This document shows positions 27,725-35,218 of a stretch of DNA of 64,000 nt, in pieces. Position 1 is the first letter of the stretch. The number at the start of each line of letters is the position of its first letter. The stretch is from assembly GCA_040365065.1 (NCBI GenBank), contig BAABNI010000009.1, positions 98,893 to 162,892 of the forward strand, given 5' to 3'. A model generated the notes under the pieces. That model worked only from the letters and a program-made list of their open reading frames with translations. It was not told the origin of the DNA and searched no databases. Position numbers and translations under genes: made by a program. This DNA is from Pelagadaptatus aseana (GTDB lineage Bacteria > Pseudomonadota > Gammaproteobacteria > Pseudomonadales > Cellvibrionaceae).

Positions 27725-27807
27725 TCGCGGGTCATCCTGTATCGGGCTCCCCTTCGAATTGATAGCGCCTTGCTGTATTTCCGCCCCCGTTTGGTGCCTC
27801 GTCCATC

Positions 27808-27892
27808 TGTTACCCGTTACCCTCGTAACAGGCGCACACAAAGTGTTACCCCAATCACACATTCGTAACGATTTACGACACAATAAGTAACG
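27808..27892 (+). promoter_or_regulatory. Candidate CbrB enhancer sites upstream of the A-rich RNA
   Basis: TGTTAC-N11-GTAACA at 27808-27830 (with an internal GTTAC), TGTTAC-N15-GTAACG at 27844-27870, and GTAACG at 27887-27892. They lie 75-160 bp before the -24 box, the usual distance for a sigma-54 enhancer. I recall TGTTAC/GTAACA half-sites being reported for CbrB in P. putida; binding here is inferred. Confidence 0.65.
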
Positions 27893-27965
27893 GGTTTTAA
27901 TAGCAAATCCAAATAAAAACACCCAAAGAAAATATAACCCATTGATAAATAAGACATTTTAAAAG

Positions 27966-27983
27966 TTGGCACGCGGACTGCTA
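27966..27983 (+). promoter_or_regulatory. Sigma-54 (RpoN) promoter of the CrcZ-like RNA
   Basis: TTGGCACGCGGACTGCTA matches the -24/-12 consensus (TGGCAC, then TTGCW with one mismatch). The invariant GG (27968-27969) and GC (27980-27981) are exactly 10 bp apart. The predicted start of transcription is about 27993. Confidence 0.85.
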
Positions 27984-27992
27984 TATAGATCC

Positions 27993-28256
27993 GCATAATA
28001 AGAACAACAAATAATAAAAACGAAATAAAACAATAATAAAAAAGCTTTAATTGACAATAATAATAAAAACAAAACTACAAAAATAATAAAAACCAAAAAC
28101 TTGAATAATAAAAATAGTTATTAGAGTTACTTAAAAATAACAAATACGTAACAACTGACTAATTAGAGTTTGCCGGAGAAGCGAACGCTTGCGACTGCAA
28201 CGTTCAGGCTGCTCAAAATTCTATCAACGGGAAGGCCTTGGCCTTCCCGTTTTGCT
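27993..28256 (+). ncRNA. crcZ: CrcZ-like small RNA (Hfq/Crc decoy), predicted
   Basis: No protein gene lies in this stretch. From the sigma-54 start to the terminator the RNA would be about 264 nt. It carries five near-identical motifs AATAATAAAAA(C/A/T), starting at 28010, 28032, 28059, 28082 and 28104. Each reads as consecutive A-R-N triplets (AAT AAT AAA AAC), the form bound by the distal face of Hfq, and each contains AAYAAYAA. In Pseudomonas, CrcZ sits in this same cbrB-pcnB gap, is driven by sigma-54 and CbrB, and relieves catabolite repression by titrating Hfq/Crc. The match in position, promoter and motif is strong; overall sequence similarity cannot be checked here, and the RNA is shorter than the roughly 400 nt of P. 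aeruginosa CrcZ. Confidence 0.8.
28227..28256 (+). terminator. Terminator of the CrcZ-like RNA
   Basis: A perfect 11-bp stem ACGGGAAGGCC-TT-GGCCTTCCCGT is followed by TTTGCTTTCT. It lies 140 bp upstream of pcnB and so separates the RNA from pcnB. Confidence 0.88.
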
Positions 28257-28397
28257 TTCTGGCCCACCTGTAACATTCCACCTCGCAAACACCCCATTTT
28301 TGATCGACCCATGGTAAACTTCGGGCCTTTCATTCACAGCCACTAACCACGGTTCGGCCCACGATCAATCCACCGAGGCCGGAGAAAAGATAACATC

Positions 28398-29750
28398 ATG
28401 CTAAAAAAGCTGGCCAGCTACTTCTCAAAATCCGCCCCCAAAGTCAGACTGAATATCATTCCGCGCGAAAAGCACAATATTTCACGCCGAAACATCAGTA
28501 AATCCGCCCTGAAGGTTATGCAACGCCTGAATCAGTCAGGCCATGAGGCCTATCTGGTCGGTGGCGGGGTCAGAGACATTCTGCTCGGAGGCCACCCCAA
28601 AGACTTTGACGTAGCCACCGACGCCACACCGGAGCAGGTCAAACAGCTATTTCGCAACTCGCGCATCATCGGCCGTCGCTTCAAAATTGTGCATGTGCGC
28701 TTTGGCCGTGAAATCATCGAGGTTACCACCTTTCGCGCCCATCACCATGAAGACGCCGGCAAGGCCAAAGCCTCTCGCTCCGAGTCCGGCATGCTGCTGC
28801 GCGACAACGTCTATGGCGATATCCGCTCTGACGCCGTGCGTCGCGATTTCACTGTCAACGCCCTCTACTACACCAGCGAAAATTTCTCGGTATACGATTT
28901 CACCGGCGGTATGCAGGACATTGCCCGACGCAAGATACGGATCATCGGCAATCCCGGTGAGCGCTACAAAGAAGACCCGGTTCGCATGCTACGCGCCGTG
29001 CGTTTTGCCGCCAAGCTGGATTTCCATATCGACCCAGCCACAGCCAAACCCATCCTGCAGCTGGGCGAGCTACTGCATAACATTCCAGCCGCACGGCGCT
29101 TCGATGAAACCCTGAAGCTGTTTATGGGCGGCTATGGCCGCGCCTGCCTCAAGGGCCTGCAGGACTACAAGCTGCTGCAATACCTGATTCCGTCAGCAGC
29201 CGAAGCATTGGACAAGGACCAGCCCTTTGCCTTTGATCTGATCGATCAGGCCATGGCCAACACCGATAAGCGCATCAAACGGGAACTTCGAGTGACACCG
29301 GCGTTTATCTTTGCCGCCATGCTCTGGCCTGCGGTACAGCAGAAGGAGCAACAATTAAAGGATAAAGGCGAACACCCCGCCCGAGCTCACCAGCTTGCGG
29401 CCCAGAAGGCCATCAGCGCTCAGATCCAAGCCACCGCCATACCCAAACGCTTCACCCAAAGCATGCGGGAAATCTGGGAGTTGCAGTACCGACTGGAAAA
29501 ACCCCAGGGTGTACGCTCATTAAAAGTCATGGAACACCCCCGCTTCCGCGCCGCCTATGATTTCCTGCTATTGCGTGAGCAAGCCGGCGAACCACTGAAC
29601 AAGATGGGGGATTGGTGGACCAAACTGCAGGAGGCCCCTGCAGAAGAGCGCGAACAAATGGCATCACAACTCAAGGGCAGCGGCGGCAACAAGCGACGTC
29701 GCCCACGCCGGCGCAAAACCAACACCAAGCAACAGCCCAGCAATCACTGA
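28398..29750 (+). CDS. pcnB: Poly(A) polymerase I
   Basis: Adds poly(A) tails that promote RNA decay. Nucleotidyltransferase core: AYLVGGGVRDILLGGHPKDF, catalytic FDVATDATPE, and RRDFTVNALYY. RNA-binding and central regions include GERYKEDPVRMLRAVRFAAKL. The extreme C-terminus is very basic (KRRRPRRRKTNTKQQ), as in Pseudomonas and E. coli PAP I. The RRDFTVNALYY motif is shared with CCA-adding enzymes, but the N-terminal extension, the size (450) and the folK neighbour favour PcnB. Confidence 0.95.
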   Translation: MLKKLASYFSKSAPKVRLNIIPREKHNISRRNISKSALKVMQRLNQSGHEAYLVGGGVRDILLGGHPKDFDVATDATPEQVKQLFRNSRIIGRRFKIVHVRFGREIIEVTTFRAHHHEDAGKAKASRSESGMLLRDNVYGDIRSDAVRRDFTVNALYYTSENFSVYDFTGGMQDIARRKIRIIGNPGERYKEDPVRMLRAVRFAAKLDFHIDPATAKPILQLGELLHNIPAARRFDETLKLFMGGYGRACLKGLQDYKLLQYLIPSAAEALDKDQPFAFDLIDQAMANTDKRIKRELRVTPAFIFAAMLWPAVQQKEQQLKDKGEHPARAHQLAAQKAISAQIQATAIPKRFTQSMREIWELQYRLEKPQGVRSLKVMEHPRFRAAYDFLLLREQAGEPLNKMGDWWTKLQEAPAEEREQMASQLKGSGGNKRRRPRRRKTNTKQQPSNH

Positions 29751-29763
29751 CAGCCATCAACCC

Positions 29764-30255
29764 ATGACACGAGTCACGGCATACATAGGCCTCGGCAGCA
29801 ATCTGGAAACTCCCGCAGAACAGGTTCTAAGTGCTCTTGAGGAGTTGGACCAGATCCCAGCCACCAAGCTGGTGCAAAGCTCCAGACTCTACGGCAGCAG
29901 TCCCATGGGCCCACAGGATCAACCGGACTACATCAATGCTGCCGCGGCCATCACCACAGAACTGGAAGCCCACGACCTGCTGGATCAGCTGCAGGCCATA
30001 GAAAACCGCCACCTGAGGGTGCGCCAACAGCGCTGGGGGGCACGCACGCTGGATCTGGACTTACTGCTTTATGGCCAGCGACAGATACAGACAGAAAGAC
30101 TCACCGTTCCCCACAGAGAGCTACCCAATAGAAGCTTTGTGCTATACCCTCTGGCAGACATAGACCCCAATCTGACGCTGCCCTCGGGTGACACCCTAGC
30201 CAGCCTGTTACAGCAATGCCCCAAACAAGGCATCTGGCCACTGGATGACAACTAA
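29764..30255 (+). CDS. folK: 2-amino-4-hydroxy-6-hydroxymethyldihydropteridine diphosphokinase
   Basis: Transfers pyrophosphate from ATP to 6-hydroxymethyl-dihydropterin in folate synthesis. Motifs are AYIGLGSNLETPAEQVLSAL, SPMGPQDQPDYINAAA, RWGARTLDLDLLLYG, and VPHRELPNRSFVLYPLADI. Its 163 residues are standard. The gene starts 13 bp after pcnB. Its pathway successor folP is elsewhere in this window (49.5 kb). Confidence 0.96.
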   Translation: MTRVTAYIGLGSNLETPAEQVLSALEELDQIPATKLVQSSRLYGSSPMGPQDQPDYINAAAAITTELEAHDLLDQLQAIENRHLRVRQQRWGARTLDLDLLLYGQRQIQTERLTVPHRELPNRSFVLYPLADIDPNLTLPSGDTLASLLQQCPKQGIWPLDDN

Positions 30256-30298
30256 CACCCACCATTGACAACCACCACTGACAACAACAGGAACCATT

Positions 30299-30973
30299 GT
30301 GACCCAAGGTTTTGATCTGCAAATTGACGCCATGGACCTCCCCCGCTTTATTGCCGTTGAAGGCGCCATAGGCGTCGGGAAAACCACCTTGACCCACAAT
30401 CTGGCCGCCACGCTCGGCTACAACACGCTACTGGAAAGAGCCGAGGAGAACCCCTTTCTGGAGCGCTTTTACAAAAACCCAAAAAACTCGGCGCTGGCCA
30501 CCCAACTGTTTTTTCTGTTTCAGCGGGCCCAACAGATTCAGGATTTGCGTCAGGAAGATCTGTTTGAAACCAATCACGTTGCCGACTTTCTAATGGACAA
30601 GGATCGGCTATTTGCCCAGGTAACACTGGATAAAGACGAACTGGCCATCTACGACCAGGTCTACGACCGCCTCACCATTGATGCCCCCGAACCGGATCTG
30701 GTGATCTACTTGCAGGCCCCCAACGATATCCTGCTGGAACGCATTCAGATGCGGGGCGTACCCGCGGAAAGAAACATTGACAGCGGCTATCTGACAGCAC
30801 TTAATGACGCCTACATGGAGTTCTTTCACTTTTACGACAAGGCACCACTGCTGATCGTCAATGCGGCAGAACTGGATCTGGCATCCAACCCGGATCACTA
30901 CCGACAGCTGGTGGAGTTTATGCTGACCATCAAAAGTGGTCGCCACTACTACAACCCGACACCGACGCTGTAA
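30299..30973 (+). CDS. Deoxynucleoside kinase family protein
   Basis: Probable kinase of deoxynucleosides (deoxyadenosine/deoxyguanosine kinase type). P-loop AVEGAIGVGKTTL, then LLERAEENPFLERFY, FLFQRAQQIQDL, DFLMDKDRLFAQVTL, and the lid LLERIQMRGVPAERNI. The GTG start (30299) has AGGA 7 bp upstream; an ATG 33 bp later would still retain the P-loop. It lies between folK and panB, positions that are adjacent in many Pseudomonas genomes, so it may have been inserted into a folate/pantothenate unit. Exact nucleoside preference is unknown. Confidence 0.88.
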   Translation: MTQGFDLQIDAMDLPRFIAVEGAIGVGKTTLTHNLAATLGYNTLLERAEENPFLERFYKNPKNSALATQLFFLFQRAQQIQDLRQEDLFETNHVADFLMDKDRLFAQVTLDKDELAIYDQVYDRLTIDAPEPDLVIYLQAPNDILLERIQMRGVPAERNIDSGYLTALNDAYMEFFHFYDKAPLLIVNAAELDLASNPDHYRQLVEFMLTIKSGRHYYNPTPTL

Positions 30974-31010
30974 CGCCATATACAACCCCAGATGTAACCA
31001 CCAGAGCGAT

Positions 31011-31844
31011 ATGACTATGCCCTATGGAACCCCTGCCACCACCGGTGGCCTGACCAAAGCCATTACTACCCTGACCCTGCGTAAAATGAAGCAGGAGGGA
31101 ATCAAGTTCGCCACCGTCGCCCTCTATGACGCTCCAATGGCCGCCATGGCCAAGAAAACCGGTGTAGAAGTATTGCTCGTGGGTGACAGTTTGGGTATGA
31201 CCGTACTGGGTTATGACAGCACCGTGCCAGTCACCATGGAACAAATGATCTATCACGTCGAAGCGGTTAAACGGGGCAACGACAAATCCCTGATTATGGG
31301 TGACATGCCGTTTATGACCTACGCCACTCCCGAGCAAGCACTCACCAATGCCACTCGCATCATGCAGGCCGGCGCCCACATGGTAAAACTGGAGGGCGGA
31401 GCCTGGCTGGTGGATACCGTGCAAATGCTCAGTGACCGGGGCATTCCGGTTTGTGCTCATCTGGGGCTGACACCTCAGTCCGTCAATAAGCTGGGAGGTT
31501 TCCGGGTTCAGGGCCGCGATGACGCCAAGGCCAACGAGATACTCGAAGACGCCATGGCTCTGGATGCCGCCGGAGCCGATCTGTTGGTACTGGAATGCGT
31601 ACCCAGCACTCTGGCCAAGAAGATTACCGATGCCGTCAGCATGCCCACCATTGGCATTGGTGCCGGTACCGAAACCGACGCACAGGTACTGGTGATTAAC
31701 GACATTTTGGGCCTGACAGAACAACCACCGAAATTTTCCAAGAACTTTCTGGTGGAAGCCAAGGACATTCCGGGCGCACTGGAGAAATACGTCAATGATG
31801 TCAAAACCGGCGTATTTCCAGACGCCGAGCATATCTTCCTGTAA
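31011..31844 (+). CDS. panB: 3-methyl-2-oxobutanoate hydroxymethyltransferase
   Basis: First enzyme of pantothenate synthesis; adds a hydroxymethyl group from methylene-THF to alpha-ketoisovalerate. It contains FATVALYDAPMAAMAKKTGV, LVGDSLGMTVLGYDSTVPVT, metal ligands in GDMPFMTY and VKLEGG, CAHLGLTPQSVNKLGGFRVQG, and TIGIGAGTETDAQVLVINDI. The start at 31011 (MTMPYGT) is preferred to an upstream frame that opens inside the kinase gene. panC, usually next, is absent here. Confidence 0.95.
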   Translation: MTMPYGTPATTGGLTKAITTLTLRKMKQEGIKFATVALYDAPMAAMAKKTGVEVLLVGDSLGMTVLGYDSTVPVTMEQMIYHVEAVKRGNDKSLIMGDMPFMTYATPEQALTNATRIMQAGAHMVKLEGGAWLVDTVQMLSDRGIPVCAHLGLTPQSVNKLGGFRVQGRDDAKANEILEDAMALDAAGADLLVLECVPSTLAKKITDAVSMPTIGIGAGTETDAQVLVINDILGLTEQPPKFSKNFLVEAKDIPGALEKYVNDVKTGVFPDAEHIFL

Positions 31845-31851
31845 AGACTCG

Positions 31852-32301
31852 CTACTGGGGAATCACGTCCATCTCTGGCAAGAACGATTCGACCAGACCT
31901 TCCACATCGCAGTCGCTGCAGTCGCGGCGACTGAACGCCTTAGCCTTTGACTCTTTAATCTGTTGTCCCAACTGTGCACAGGGCTCAAACGATACCTTGC
32001 GCAACTTCACCACATAGGCATTCAAATCAGAAAACAACGCGTAGTCGCGCAGGTGCAGCTTGGCGTCGGCGTGGGTCTCAAAAACACCGTAATAGAGGGC
32101 GAACAAACCGTTATCGCGAACACGACAAAGAAACGGAATCTCCTGGTACTGTGAAGCAATGCGCTGTCCGTAGTCGGCATACTGATAAGTGGCCACTTGC
32201 ACACTGTACACTAGGTCATACTGAGGCTTTTGTTGCTTAACGGGTTCTGCCGTCACTGCGACTGCCAGCAAACCAAACAAGAATAAAGGAAAAACGCGCA
32301 T
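31852..32301 (-). CDS. Exported SPOR-domain-like protein
   Basis: A 149-residue protein with signal peptide MRVFPLFLFGLLAVAVTAE. The mature part, VYSVQVATYQYADYGQRIAS and FLCRVRDNGLFALYYGVFET, has the pattern of a SPOR peptidoglycan-binding domain (periodic aromatic residues with YYGVF). A Cys-containing tail follows (FEPCAQLG, RRDCSDCD). Function unknown; a cell-wall location is inferred. It is convergent with panB (7 bp apart). Confidence 0.6.
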   Translation of the reverse strand: MRVFPLFLFGLLAVAVTAEPVKQQKPQYDLVYSVQVATYQYADYGQRIASQYQEIPFLCRVRDNGLFALYYGVFETHADAKLHLRDYALFSDLNAYVVKLRKVSFEPCAQLGQQIKESKAKAFSRRDCSDCDVEGLVESFLPEMDVIPQ

Positions 32302-32360
32302 ACTTATTTTTCGGTGCCACCGAAGTACTCATTGAAAGCTGATTATCATACCGCAGAAAC

Positions 32361-32385
32361 AAAAGAGCCCGCTAATGCGGGCTCT
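32361..32385 (-). terminator. Terminator after pnp
   Basis: AGAGCCCGC-TAAT-GCGGGCTCT stem; on the minus strand it is followed by TTTTGTTTC. It lies 24 bp past the pnp stop. Confidence 0.85.
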
Positions 32386-32408
32386 CGAAACAGGACAAAG
32401 AATTAAGT

Positions 32409-34556
32409 TTATTCTTCACCTTGCTCAGGGGCAGACTCGACTGGCGCTTCAGCGGCAGGAGCCTCTTCAGTCGCTTCCTCGGCCTTGGCCTCTTTGATGG
32501 ACAGTTTGATACGACCGCGCTGGTCAACGTCCAGACACTTAACGCGCACCATCTGGCCTTCTTCCAGATAATCAGAAACGCTGTTGACACGCTCTTCAGC
32601 AATCTGGGAGATGTGCACCAGACCATCTTTACCAGGCAGGAAGTTAACAAAAGCACCGAAGTCGACGATACGAACAACCTTGCCTTCATAGATCTCACCG
32701 ATTTCAGCTTCGGCAGTAATCTCACCAATGCGATCCAGAGCCGCCTTCAGAGAGTCCTGATCTTCGCCGTAGATCTTCACGGTACCATCGTCATCGATAT
32801 CGACAGATGCGCCGGTTTCCTCGGTGATGGAGCGAATGGTCGCACCGCCCTTACCAATGATATCGCGGATCTTGTCTGGGTGAACCTTGATGGTTTCGAA
32901 CTGAGGCGCGGTGTCGGCAACGCCGTCACGAGACTTGTCGATCACCTTGTTCATCTCAGCCAGGATGTGCAGACGAGCGTGCAGAGCCTGCTCCAGAGCG
33001 ATATCCATGATCTCTTCGGTGATACCCTCGATCTTGATATCCATCTGCAGAGCAGTGATACCGTCGGCAGTACCGGCCACTTTAAAGTCCATGTCACCCA
33101 GGTGATCTTCGTCACCCAGAATGTCAGTCAGGACCGCAAAGCCGTTGTCTTCTTTCACCAGACCCATGGCAATGCCGGCAACCGGTGCTTTCAACGGTAC
33201 ACCAGCATCCATCAGTGCCAGAGAGGAACCACATACGGAGGCCATGGAGGAAGAACCGTTGGACTCGGTGATCTCACTGACAACGCGGATGGTGTATGGA
33301 AATTCTTCTTCGGTAGGCAGTACCGCAGCGACACCACGACGAGCCAGACGACCATGACCAATCTCACGACGGCCTGTGCCACCCATACGACCCGCTTCAC
33401 CCACAGAGTAGGGAGGAAAGTTGTAGTGCAGCATAAATGGGTCACGACGGGAGCCTTCCAGTGCATCGATCATCTGCGCGTCACGGGCAGAACCCAGAGT
33501 CGCAACAACGATGGCCTGAGTCTCACCACGGGTAAACAATGCAGAACCGTGAGTTTTAGGCAGACTGCCCACTTCCACAGCTATAGGACGAACAGTTTTG
33601 GTGTCACGACCATCGATGCGTGGCTCACCGGCAACCACAGACTGACGTACCGTTTGTTTTTCCAGCTTGCTGAATACGCCAGCAACTTCATCACCGCTCA
33701 CTTCTTCAGTAGCCAGCTGCTCAACCGCAGCGGTGCGCAGCTCGCCCAAACGGCCGTAGCGCTCCATCTTGTCGGTGATTTTGTAAGCTTCTTTGATCTG
33801 GGCGCCGAAAGCATCGGCAACAGCAGTTTTCAGGGCTTCGTTCTGTGGCTCGGCAGTCCACTCCCAAGTGGGCTTGGCCGCTTCTTTGGCCAGCTCGTTA
33901 ACCGCCTGAACAACCGCCTGCAGCTCCTGGTGAGCGTACAGAACAGCACCCAGCATAATGTCTTCCGGCAGCTCTTTGGCTTCGGATTCAACCATCAGTA
34001 CCGCGTCCTGAGTACCGGCAACCACCATATCCAGCTCAGAAGTTTCCAGAGCGGAATAGGTTGGGTTCAGCAGGTAACCGTCAGCCTGGGTGTAACCCAC
34101 ACGAGCGGCACCAATTGGGCCGTTAAACGGAATGCCGGAAATAGCCAGCGCCGCAGAGGTACCGATCATGGCAGCGATATCCGGATCAACGTCTTTGTTG
34201 GCGGACATCACAGTACAGACAACCTGTACTTCGTTCATAAAGCCGTTAGGGAACAGCGGACGGATCGGGCGATCGATCAGGCGGGAAGTCAGAGTTTCTT
34301 TCTCGCTCGGACGACCTTCGCGCTTAAAGAAACCGCCAGGGATCTTGCCAGCCGCGTAGGCTTTCTCGATGTAGTGCACAGACAGCGGGAAGAAGTCCTG
34401 ACCTTCGCGCATACTCTTGGCACCTACAACAGTAACCAGCACCTGGGTATCACCCATGGTAACCATAACCGCACCGGTTGCCTGACGGGCAATGCGGCCG
34501 GTTTCTAAAGTGACAGTCTCGCCACCATATTGAAACGTTTTAACTACGGGATTCAC
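32409..34556 (-). CDS. pnp: Polyribonucleotide nucleotidyltransferase (PNPase)
   Basis: 3'-5' phosphorolytic exoribonuclease of the RNA degradosome. Two RNase PH-like domains (KTFQYGGETVTLETGR; then RIDGRDTKTVRPI with HGSALFTRGETQA) flank a helical segment. A KH domain (HPDKIRDIIGKGGATI) and an S1 domain (GEIYEGKVVRIVDFGAFVNF) follow, then an acidic tail rich in Glu and Ala. Its 715 residues are normal. It lies downstream of rpsO, as in E. coli, with its own hairpin-containing leader. Confidence 0.97.
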   Translation of the reverse strand: MNPVVKTFQYGGETVTLETGRIARQATGAVMVTMGDTQVLVTVVGAKSMREGQDFFPLSVHYIEKAYAAGKIPGGFFKREGRPSEKETLTSRLIDRPIRPLFPNGFMNEVQVVCTVMSANKDVDPDIAAMIGTSAALAISGIPFNGPIGAARVGYTQADGYLLNPTYSALETSELDMVVAGTQDAVLMVESEAKELPEDIMLGAVLYAHQELQAVVQAVNELAKEAAKPTWEWTAEPQNEALKTAVADAFGAQIKEAYKITDKMERYGRLGELRTAAVEQLATEEVSGDEVAGVFSKLEKQTVRQSVVAGEPRIDGRDTKTVRPIAVEVGSLPKTHGSALFTRGETQAIVVATLGSARDAQMIDALEGSRRDPFMLHYNFPPYSVGEAGRMGGTGRREIGHGRLARRGVAAVLPTEEEFPYTIRVVSEITESNGSSSMASVCGSSLALMDAGVPLKAPVAGIAMGLVKEDNGFAVLTDILGDEDHLGDMDFKVAGTADGITALQMDIKIEGITEEIMDIALEQALHARLHILAEMNKVIDKSRDGVADTAPQFETIKVHPDKIRDIIGKGGATIRSITEETGASVDIDDDGTVKIYGEDQDSLKAALDRIGEITAEAEIGEIYEGKVVRIVDFGAFVNFLPGKDGLVHISQIAEERVNSVSDYLEEGQMVRVKCLDVDQRGRIKLSIKEAKAEEATEEAPAAEAPVESAPEQGEE

Positions 34557-34646
34557 AATATTTTCCTTTTCTTCTATTGCGTTTAATTCAATCTATTCAG
34601 TCTTAGACCCGTTTAACAACTTGCCACAGTCTCGTACGAAGATTGT

Positions 34647-34690
34647 GAGCAAACCCAAGCAATTTCCAGCGAAATCAATTGGGTTTGCTC
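34647..34690 (-). promoter_or_regulatory. Long hairpin in the pnp leader (possible RNase III site)
   Basis: A perfect 12-bp inverted repeat GAGCAAACCCAA / TTGGGTTTGCTC encloses an inner ATTTC/GAAAT stem. It sits between the rpsO terminator and the pnp start. In E. coli a pnp leader stem is cut by RNase III and then used for PNPase autoregulation; a similar role is inferred. Confidence 0.6.
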
Positions 34691-34747
34691 GCAACATGGA
34701 CTGCACTCTGCATGAGTTAATCAGGCGCTGACAGAACAATAAATAGC

Positions 34748-34773
34748 AAAGTGCCCGCTAATGCGGGCACTTT
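34748..34773 (-). terminator. Terminator after rpsO
   Basis: AAAGTGCCCGC-TAAT-GCGGGCACTTT, directly after the rpsO stop (34781). On the minus strand the T run is short (TTT then GC), so some read-through to pnp is likely. Confidence 0.75.
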
Positions 34774-34780
34774 GAATCGC

Positions 34781-35050
34781 TTATCGACGCAGACCCAGGC
34801 GTTGGATCAGAGAAGAGTAGCGAGAGGCATCTTTACCTTTCAGGTAGTCCAGCAGCTTACGACGCTGGTTTACCATGCGGATCAGACCACGACGAGAGTG
34901 GTGATCCTGCTTGTTGTCCGCGAAGTGACCTTGCAGCTTGTTGATGTTGTGAGTCAACAGAGCTACCTGTACTTCTGGAGAACCGGTATCGCCTTCGGAT
35001 TGCTGATACTCTTTTACGATTTCAGCTTTTTCAGCAGCATTCAATGCCAT
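34781..35050 (-). CDS. rpsO: 30S ribosomal protein S15
   Basis: Primary 16S rRNA-binding protein of the small subunit platform. The sequence has MALNAAEKAEIVKEYQQSEG, GSPEVQVALLTHNINKLQGH and DHHSRRGLIRMVNQRRKLLD, ending in LIQRLGLRR. It has the exact family length of 89 residues. GAGG is the ribosome-binding site. It is flanked by truB and pnp, the usual order. Confidence 0.98.
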   Translation of the reverse strand: MALNAAEKAEIVKEYQQSEGDTGSPEVQVALLTHNINKLQGHFADNKQDHHSRRGLIRMVNQRRKLLDYLKGKDASRYSSLIQRLGLRR

Positions 35051-35120
35051 GATATTTTCCTCTTAATATGCTTAATAAATTCAGCCACATCCGTGCATAT
35101 TTACAGACTGGCTACTCATA

Positions 35121-35141
35121 AAAGCCGACCTAAACCGGCTT
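35121..35141 (-). terminator. Weak hairpin between truB and rpsO
   Basis: AAGCCG...CGGCTT with an 8-nt loop followed on the minus strand by TTTA. It may partly end the rimP-truB transcript before rpsO. Confidence 0.35.
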
Positions 35142-35218
35142 ATTGTGTTGCCCGGCACCGATTAAAATCAGAACCAGACAGCGCAATTCTTGCAACGGCG
35201 ACCCTTGCAACTTAACAG

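Noticed and set aside
28001..28145. A-rich repeats as a CRISPR array or replication origin
   Set aside because: The repeat is only 11-12 bp and the intervals are 10-15 bp, with no long spacers, cas genes or DnaA-box cluster; the sigma-54 promoter and terminator fit an RNA gene better.
32421..34508. A 695-codon open frame on the plus strand opposite pnp
   Set aside because: It is the exact antisense of a highly conserved gene and has no recognisable domain, ribosome-binding site or codon pattern; it arises from the codon bias of pnp.
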